Shown piece by piece: positions 59,590 through 64,000 of a stretch of DNA of 64,000 nt. Every line of letters starts with the position of its first letter. The first letter of the stretch is position 1. Made by a program: the position numbers and the translations under genes. Under the pieces are notes generated by a model. The model searched no databases. It saw only the letters and a program-made list of their open reading frames with translations, and was not told the origin of the DNA. The stretch is from Streptomyces sp. S465 (GTDB taxonomy: Bacteria; Actinomycetota; Actinomycetes; Streptomycetales; Streptomycetaceae): contig NZ_CP114036.1 of assembly GCF_026898115.1 (NCBI RefSeq), positions 9,232,001-9,296,000 on the forward strand, written 5' to 3'.

Positions 59590-59612
59590 TTATACGGTCG
59601 TTGGTAACCGCA

Positions 59613-59640
59613 AGCGTAGCGAGAGGTGGCGCCTTGTCAA
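59613..59640 (-). promoter_or_regulatory. Consensus promoter for the P450-terpene synthase operon
   Basis: On the minus strand TTGACA (59635-59640, a perfect -35 box) and TACGCT (59613-59618, TANNNT) are 16 bases apart, pointing at the P450 gene. A perfect -35 is rare in this G+C-rich genome and supports a housekeeping-sigma promoter giving a leader of about 160 bases. Confidence 0.6.
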
Positions 59641-59699
59641 GCTTTCTGAGCTGCGGTAATTCTGACTTTGCATCAGGTAATCCGCCCAGCGCGGTAGTC

Positions 59700-60060
59700 A
59701 AGGAGGCAGCCCGTTCTGCCGCCGCTCACTCTTGCCCTCAGACAAACCAACAGATCTGGTACTCCAGTCGCAGATCGCTAGTTCCGTGTGCCCGACCTTG
59801 GCGGGACGCGGACTGTCGCCCGGCGGTCGGCATCCGAGGCCCATTCCTTGAGCAGGAACAGCCGTCACCGCAGTGGGAGGGAAGCGGTGTCGGTCACGGT
59901 GTGGAGGCTGACTGCGACCTGGCAGTTCGCCCGTTTCCCCAGTGCCCCGCAGTACTGCGGGGCCACCCCGACCGTCTCTTCGCGGCACCGAGGCGAACAC
60001 ATCCGCCACGAACAACGCCAACGCCGCCCGGACACGGTTCACTTCATGGGCATCCGCACA
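59700..60060 (-). pseudogene. Degraded IS701-type transposase fragment
   Basis: On the minus strand the stretch encodes LALFVADVFASVPRRDGR, the N-terminal part of IS701-family transposases. After a frame change it reads TVGVAPQYCGALGKRANCQV and AVSLHTVTDTAS, matching the internal VARQYCGALGKVANCQVGV block. A large internal deletion is needed to join these, a TGA interrupts the expected CPLDWRLFLP block, and another frame change follows near RPAKVGHTELA. It is clearly dead. It lies between the terpene operon and the transporter-dipeptidase unit, marking a past insertion point. Confidence 0.6.
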
Positions 60061-60081
60061 CTCAACGTGCTCCCGAACCCA

Positions 60082-61389
60082 TTAGGGGGTGGGTCGTAGG
60101 CTGGTGGGTTTGCGGTCGTGTGCGTGGGGTTGGGGTGTGGTTGTCGTGTGGTTGTGGGTTTCGGGTAGTGCGGCGGTGATGACGATGAGTGCGATGGCAG
60201 CCAGGACTGTGATGTAGGTGCCGGGTGCCAGTTGTCCGAAGTGTTGGGTGAGGAGGGCGCCGAGGAGTGGGGCGGTGCCGCCGAATACGGCGTAGGCGGC
60301 GTTGTAGGCGAGCGCTGTGCTGGTGGTGCGGATGTGGGGTGGGACGAGTTCCACGGCCATGATGGTCGCCGGCATGCCGATGAGGGCGGCGGGGATGATG
60401 AGCAGGGTTTCCGCGGCCAGTGTGGTGAGGAGTCCTCCGCCGCCGGCGAGGATGTAGGCGGGTACGGAGCCCGCGGCTGCGATGACCACTCCGGTGATCA
60501 GTAGTGGCTTGCGTCCGATGCGGTCGGTGAGGGCGCCGGTGAGGATGCACAGGCCGGTACACAGGAGGAGAGCGGTGCCGCCTGCGACGAGTACGGTGAC
60601 TTCGGGGAGGCCGCCGGTGGTGATGAGGTAGGTGGGCAGGTAGCCCAGGAGGTTGTGGACGACGACGGCGAGGAGGGCGAAGACGGTGAACAGGACGAGG
60701 AAGAGCCGCCAGTTGCGGAAGGAGTCCCTGACGGGGCTGGCCGAGGTTTCGCCGTGGGCTTCCAGGTTCCGGAAGGTGCTGGTCTCCTCGAGGCTGAGGC
60801 GCATGTAGAGGCCGACCAGGGCCATGAGTCCTCCGAAGAGGAAGGCGATCCGCCAGGTCCATTCCGTATAGGCGTGTGGTGATGCCGAGTGGAGGGCGAG
60901 GAGCGCGAAGGCGGCGAATGCGGAGCCGATGAAGGAGGCGCTGCCTACGGCGCTGATCCATAGTCCGCGCCTGTTCGCAGGGGCTTGTTCCATGACGTAG
61001 GACGCTGCGCTGGTGTATTCGGCTCCCATGGATATCCCTTGGGCGAGCCGGCAGCACAGCAGCAGCAGTGGGGCGGCGATCCCGGCCGTGGTGTAACCGG
61101 GCAGCAGCGCGATCGCGGCCGTCGAGATGGCCATGATCAGCACCACGGTGGACAGCGCGGTGCGTCGGCCAAGACGGTCGCCGATGCTGCCGAAGACGGC
61201 GGCGCCGACAGGGCGGACCACGAAGGCGATGCCGTAGACGGCCAGGGCCGACAGGATCGCCAGGGTCGGGTTGTCGTCGGGGAAGAAGCGCTGGGCGATG
61301 ATGGTCGCTGAGGAGCCATAGATGACGAAGTCGTAGGACTCGACGGCGTGCCCGATCATGGCGGCGCCGAGAATTTTCTTTTGCACCAC
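60082..61389 (-). CDS. MFS transporter, metabolite:H+ symporter (MHS) family
   Basis: MHS-type importer of 435 aa with about 12 membrane helices. GHAVESYDFVIYGSSATIIA is helix 1, RPVGAAVFGSIGDRLGRRTA the loop 2-3 motif, CRLAQGISMGAEYTSAASYV helix 4, and ALTDRIGRKPLLITG the second-half repeat. The C-terminal tail is His/Thr/Pro-rich. Translation starts at one of two adjacent GTG codons (61389 or 61386). It follows the dipeptidase by 77 bases, so the pair probably imports and cleaves a dipeptide-like or D-amino-acid-containing compound. G+C is lower than in the first half of the window. Confidence 0.88.
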   Translation of the reverse strand: MVQKKILGAAMIGHAVESYDFVIYGSSATIIAQRFFPDDNPTLAILSALAVYGIAFVVRPVGAAVFGSIGDRLGRRTALSTVVLIMAISTAAIALLPGYTTAGIAAPLLLLCCRLAQGISMGAEYTSAASYVMEQAPANRRGLWISAVGSASFIGSAFAAFALLALHSASPHAYTEWTWRIAFLFGGLMALVGLYMRLSLEETSTFRNLEAHGETSASPVRDSFRNWRLFLVLFTVFALLAVVVHNLLGYLPTYLITTGGLPEVTVLVAGGTALLLCTGLCILTGALTDRIGRKPLLITGVVIAAAGSVPAYILAGGGGLLTTLAAETLLIIPAALIGMPATIMAVELVPPHIRTTSTALAYNAAYAVFGGTAPLLGALLTQHFGQLAPGTYITVLAAIALIVITAALPETHNHTTTTPQPHAHDRKPTSLRPTP

Positions 61390-61466
61390 TGCTCCGTTGC
61401 TCCGTGAGAGAAGGATGGGAAGGGGTGAGGATGCTCCTGGCGTGTGGTGCTGCGTGGGTCAGCGGT

Positions 61467-62663
61467 TCACCAGATGTTCTCGAGCACCCGCAGGGCGTTA
61501 CCGCCGATGACCGCGGAGATGTCCTCGTCCGAATATCCGTGCTTGACGAGCCAGCGGGTGATGTTGCGGAAGCATTCACCGGGGTTTTCCAGCCCGGCTA
61601 CGGATTCGATGGTCTCGAATGCGGGACCGGACCGGATGGTGTCGGTGACTCCCCATTTCTGACTCATCACGTGGTGCAGGTCCAGGTGGTCTCCGAAGAA
61701 GGTGTCCGGACCGAATCCGACGTGCTCGATGCCGACCAGGTCGACGCAGTAGCGGAAGTGATCCATCACGGACTCGATGGTGTGGCGGCGGTGCTGCGGG
61801 CTGACGGTGGTGTAGGGGGCCGCTTCGATGCCGATCATGCCGCCTGTTTCCGCGCAGGCGCGGATGACCTCGTCGGGTTTCATCCGGGCGGTGTTCCACA
61901 GGCCCCGTGCCCCGGCGTGCGTGATCAGTACGGGTTTGTCGCTGGTCTCGATCACGTCGAGTGCGGTCCGGTCCCCGGCGTGCGAGAGGTCGATGGCGAT
62001 GCCGAGTTGGTTCATCCGGCGGACCGCGCGCCGTCCGAGTGAGGTCAGGCCGCCGTCTGTTTTTTCTCGTAGACCACTGCCGAGGGAGTTCGCATCGCTG
62101 TAGGCGATGCCGATCTGCCGGACGCCCAGTCCGTGGAGCACGTCGAGCCGGTCGATTTCATTCTCGATCAGTGCCGCTCCCTCGAGGCCGGCGACCACGG
62201 CGAGTTGGCCTTCGGCGTGCGCGCGCCGGATGTCGGCGACCGACTCGGCGCGGATGACGTAGTCCTGGTGGGCGACGTCGCACCAGCGCATTCCCAGGTC
62301 GGTGATGACGTCGTCCCACTTCCACCCGTTCCGGGACTCGCAGGCGCCCCAGCCGAGGTTGTCGAACACGGCGTCCAGTCCGGACCGGCTCAGTCCCTCG
62401 TAGCCGTAGGCGAGGCGGGCCTCACGGTTCCACTGGAGCAGTTCCGTCCTGGCCCTCAGGGGGAGGCGCACCGGGTGGTCGTGGAGCGATACCGCGATGT
62501 TCTCGGTCAGGAGGCGCTCGGCCCGTGCCTGTTCATCGGCGGTCAGTCCGAGGTCGTGTGCCGGCAGCCGGTCCACATCGGCCGAGGGGGTGAACTCGGT
62601 GTAGTCCTTTCCGGCTTCAAGGTAGGAAAAGGACTGGTAACCGGTATAGCGCTTGGTTGCCAT
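61467..62663 (-). CDS. Membrane dipeptidase (M19, renal dipeptidase family)
   Basis: Zinc amidohydrolase of 398 aa. Metal-site motifs are VSLHDHPVRLP, AVVAGLEGAALIENE (bridging Glu), IAIDLSHAGDRTALDV and VLITHAGARGLWNTAR (His ligands), then GMIGIEAAPY and GPDTFFGDHLDL; IGGNALRVLENIW is the classical C-terminal end. The family cleaves dipeptides, often with a C-terminal D-residue, and some beta-lactams. No signal peptide is seen, so it acts in the cytoplasm after uptake. ATG 62663 has GGAGG about 10 bases ahead; an open frame to 63050 lacks support. Confidence 0.9.
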   Translation of the reverse strand: MATKRYTGYQSFSYLEAGKDYTEFTPSADVDRLPAHDLGLTADEQARAERLLTENIAVSLHDHPVRLPLRARTELLQWNREARLAYGYEGLSRSGLDAVFDNLGWGACESRNGWKWDDVITDLGMRWCDVAHQDYVIRAESVADIRRAHAEGQLAVVAGLEGAALIENEIDRLDVLHGLGVRQIGIAYSDANSLGSGLREKTDGGLTSLGRRAVRRMNQLGIAIDLSHAGDRTALDVIETSDKPVLITHAGARGLWNTARMKPDEVIRACAETGGMIGIEAAPYTTVSPQHRRHTIESVMDHFRYCVDLVGIEHVGFGPDTFFGDHLDLHHVMSQKWGVTDTIRSGPAFETIESVAGLENPGECFRNITRWLVKHGYSDEDISAVIGGNALRVLENIW

Positions 62664-62981
62664 CGCGACTTCGCCTCCATGCGAGTGTGGGCGTACGGCT
62701 TGCGGAACAGCGTGCTGCTGGCGGGACGCGTGTGAGGGGCCTGTGCCGAAGCGAGGGCGGCGAGGCCTGTGGAGTGCCCGGGTCGTGCGGCACCAAAGCC
62801 TCGGAGCGACGCGACTGGGCCTTGCCGTGACCGCGGCGGCGGTGACGATGACCCGCCGGGCGATGCCCGTAAGGCCACGAAGCGGGGCCGGATTCGGCGG
62901 CGGCCGGACAGGTTCTGCGTGTGCGATGTGTCGCTCAGGGGGCCGAGTCGTCCAGGCAGCGCTCATGGCGCAACCCCTGTT

Positions 62982-62998
62982 GTTCCGGAATGCGGAAC
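62982..62998. promoter_or_regulatory. Inverted repeat GTTCCG-N5-CGGAAC
   Basis: GTTCCG (62982-62987) and CGGAAC (62993-62998) are exact inverted repeats with five bases between, a layout common for IclR-family boxes. It lies just downstream of the predicted leftward promoter at 63021-63050, in road-block position for the dipeptidase-transporter operon. Confidence 0.5.
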
Positions 62999-63020
62999 GA
63001 CCGTGCTGCTTTCCGACACG

Positions 63021-63050
63021 AATCTGAACGGAGTGTGGCGGTTCTGTCAA
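63021..63050 (-). promoter_or_regulatory. Leftward promoter candidate
   Basis: On the minus strand TTGACA (63045-63050) and CAGATT (63021-63026) are 18 bases apart. If used, the dipeptidase transcript would carry a leader of about 350 bases. Confidence 0.4.
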
Positions 63051-63419
63051 CCATCGCGCGGCACTCTCCGTATCGGTCGGAGGCGGCCGAGGAAAGGCGG
63101 TGCGGGTGGCGGTCCGGCTGCCCGCCGAGGCCGTGCGGCGGCTGCGCCGGCCCTTCCCCCTGGTGTCAGTGCGACCTCGTGCAGGCGGGTTACGCCCCCT
63201 GTCCGGATCGATCGGGGCCTCGTGCTGGACGGTGCGCTCGTGGAGGAGCGGCCCGACCCCCTTGTCTTCCTGTGTCTTCCTGCTCGTCAGGGTCGGCGAT
63301 CGGCGGTTGACGATGGCGCGGCCCCGAAACTATCGTTCCGTATCTCGATATGCTGTTCACCATGGCGGCACGGTAGGCACATGCTCATGCCAGCCGGAAC
63401 CAGGAGAGAGGTATGGCCG

Positions 63420-64000
63420 ATGACGACGGCATCCATGGCCTGGACCCCGATTCGTCTCAGGGAGCTGTCGGTACCCAACCGGGTGTGGCTCTCACCGATG
63501 TGCCAGTACTCCGCGGACAGGTCCGGCGCCCCGACCGACTGGCACATTGCCCACTACGGGTCCCGGGCGGCAGGGGGCGTCGGCATGATCATGGTCGAAT
63601 GCACCGCCGTCGCCCCCGACATGCGCACCACGGCACAGGACCTCGGGCTGTACACCGATGACCAGGTGATCGGCCACCGGCGATTGGCGGAGGCCATCAC
63701 CTCCATCGGGTCGGTGGCGGCGGTCCAGCTGGGGGTCGCGGGTCGCAAGAGCTCGCACGGCGTGCCGTGGGCGAATGACGGGACCCGGAACGCGATACCA
63801 CCGGAGGATGGCGGATGGCAGCCGCTTGCGCCTTCCCCGATCCCGTTCGCCGGCCTGGCCGTTCCGGCCGAGATGACCACGAAGGACGGAACGCGGGTGC
63901 TGGAGGACATCGAGCGGGCCGCCCGCAACGCCCATCGCGCGGGTTATGAGGCCATCGAACTGCATGGGGCGAACGGATATCTGCTCCACGAGTTCCTCTC
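63420..64000 (+). CDS. Old yellow enzyme-type NADH:flavin oxidoreductase (partial)
   Basis: First 193 residues of an FMN-dependent ene-reductase of the YqjM (thermophilic-like) class. PIRLRELSVPNRVWLSPMCQ has the FMN-contacting Pro-Met-Cys, DWHIAHYGSRAAGGVGMIMV the TIM-barrel strand 2, TAVAPDMRTTAQDLGLYTDD strand 3, AAVQLGVAGRKSSH the Gln and Arg/His pocket, and GYEAIELHGANGYLLHEFLS with the HGANGYL motif that binds the nicotinamide. ATG 63420 follows GGAGAGAGG by eight bases; the ATG at 63413 is in another frame. The C-terminal half lies beyond the window. It reduces activated C=C bonds; its partner genes are not visible. Confidence 0.92.
   Translation, partial: MTTASMAWTPIRLRELSVPNRVWLSPMCQYSADRSGAPTDWHIAHYGSRAAGGVGMIMVECTAVAPDMRTTAQDLGLYTDDQVIGHRRLAEAITSIGSVAAVQLGVAGRKSSHGVPWANDGTRNAIPPEDGGWQPLAPSPIPFAGLAVPAEMTTKDGTRVLEDIERAARNAHRAGYEAIELHGANGYLLHEFL

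Larger units (their letters stand above)
62664..63419. other. 756-base intergenic region
   Basis: No gene could be supported on either strand; open frames here have no recognisable domain and unnatural composition. It contains a promoter-like pair and an inverted repeat (separate entries) near its middle, and presumably the promoter for the rightward old-yellow-enzyme gene near 63330-63400, which is A/T-richer. Confidence 0.5.

Noticed and set aside
59513..59701. 62-codon minus-strand frame before the P450
   Set aside because: It contains the consensus promoter and the palindrome, so it is more likely regulatory DNA than a gene.
62663..63050. N-terminal extension of the dipeptidase to 63050
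   Set aside because: The extra 129 residues are Arg/Pro-rich without similarity to M19 enzymes, and the ATG at 62663 has a GGAGG site.
63100..63423. 107-codon plus-strand frame before the old-yellow-enzyme gene
   Set aside because: No recognisable domain, and it runs through that gene's ribosome-binding site in another frame.

Overview
The window looks like chromosome from a high-G+C actinomycete, most likely a Streptomyces. Coding sequence is dominated by G/C-ending codons, GTG and TTG starts are common, many genes overlap by four bases (ATGA or GTGA), and the regulators (TetR, LysR, IclR, LuxR) and the contractile injection locus are typical of that genus. No rRNA, tRNA or CRISPR was seen. 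All calls come from reading the sequence; no database search was run.

Region 1 (1-18.3 kb) is a catabolic island. A D-galactonate-dehydratase-type enzyme (cut by the left edge) diverges from about fifteen co-directional genes: a divergent 5-oxoprolinase-like trio (PxpA/B/C), an aminotransferase, an MHS-type MFS transporter, a degenerate M24 peptidase-like protein, an aldo/keto reductase, a 2-hydroxyacid dehydrogenase, three SDR dehydrogenases, a TIM-barrel sugar isomerase/epimerase, an L-idonate-dehydrogenase-like enzyme, an RraA/LigK-type aldolase, a GarR/HIBADH-type reductase and a LysR regulator. The set suggests uptake and breakdown of a sugar acid or a nitrogen-containing (possibly lactam) sugar derivative. 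The substrate is not known.

Region 2 (18.3-25.7 kb) is a set of small units: a secreted lamin-tail-domain protein, a TetR/SDR divergent pair with a palindromic operator, a second TetR, a lipoprotein of the SMP-30/gluconolactonase type divergent from a Baeyer-Villiger monooxygenase over another palindrome, a hemerythrin-domain protein and a VOC protein.

Region 3 (25.8-49.2 kb) is an apparently complete phage-tail-like contractile injection system (eCIS/CIS) on the minus strand. It has sheath, two tube proteins, LysM tube-cap/baseplate protein, VgrG-like spike, PAAR tip, gp25, baseplate J, tail protein I, AAA+ ATPase, DUF4255 protein, a 52-residue DUF6760-type protein, a very large Pro/Ala/Gly-rich repeat protein, a secreted beta-propeller protein, a zinc-ribbon membrane protein with a discoidin-like outer domain, and an atypical LuxR regulator. 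A divergent single-pass membrane protein sits at the far end.

Region 4 (49.5-64 kb) is an accessory patchwork: an M20 amidohydrolase/CapA pair and an alpha/beta hydrolase that share a promoter motif around an IclR regulator; a TetR-aldo/keto reductase-quinone reductase operon; a lower-G+C terpene synthase-cytochrome P450 operon; a broken IS701-type transposase; a membrane dipeptidase-MFS operon; and the start of an old-yellow-enzyme gene cut by the right edge. Strong hairpins separate several convergent units.
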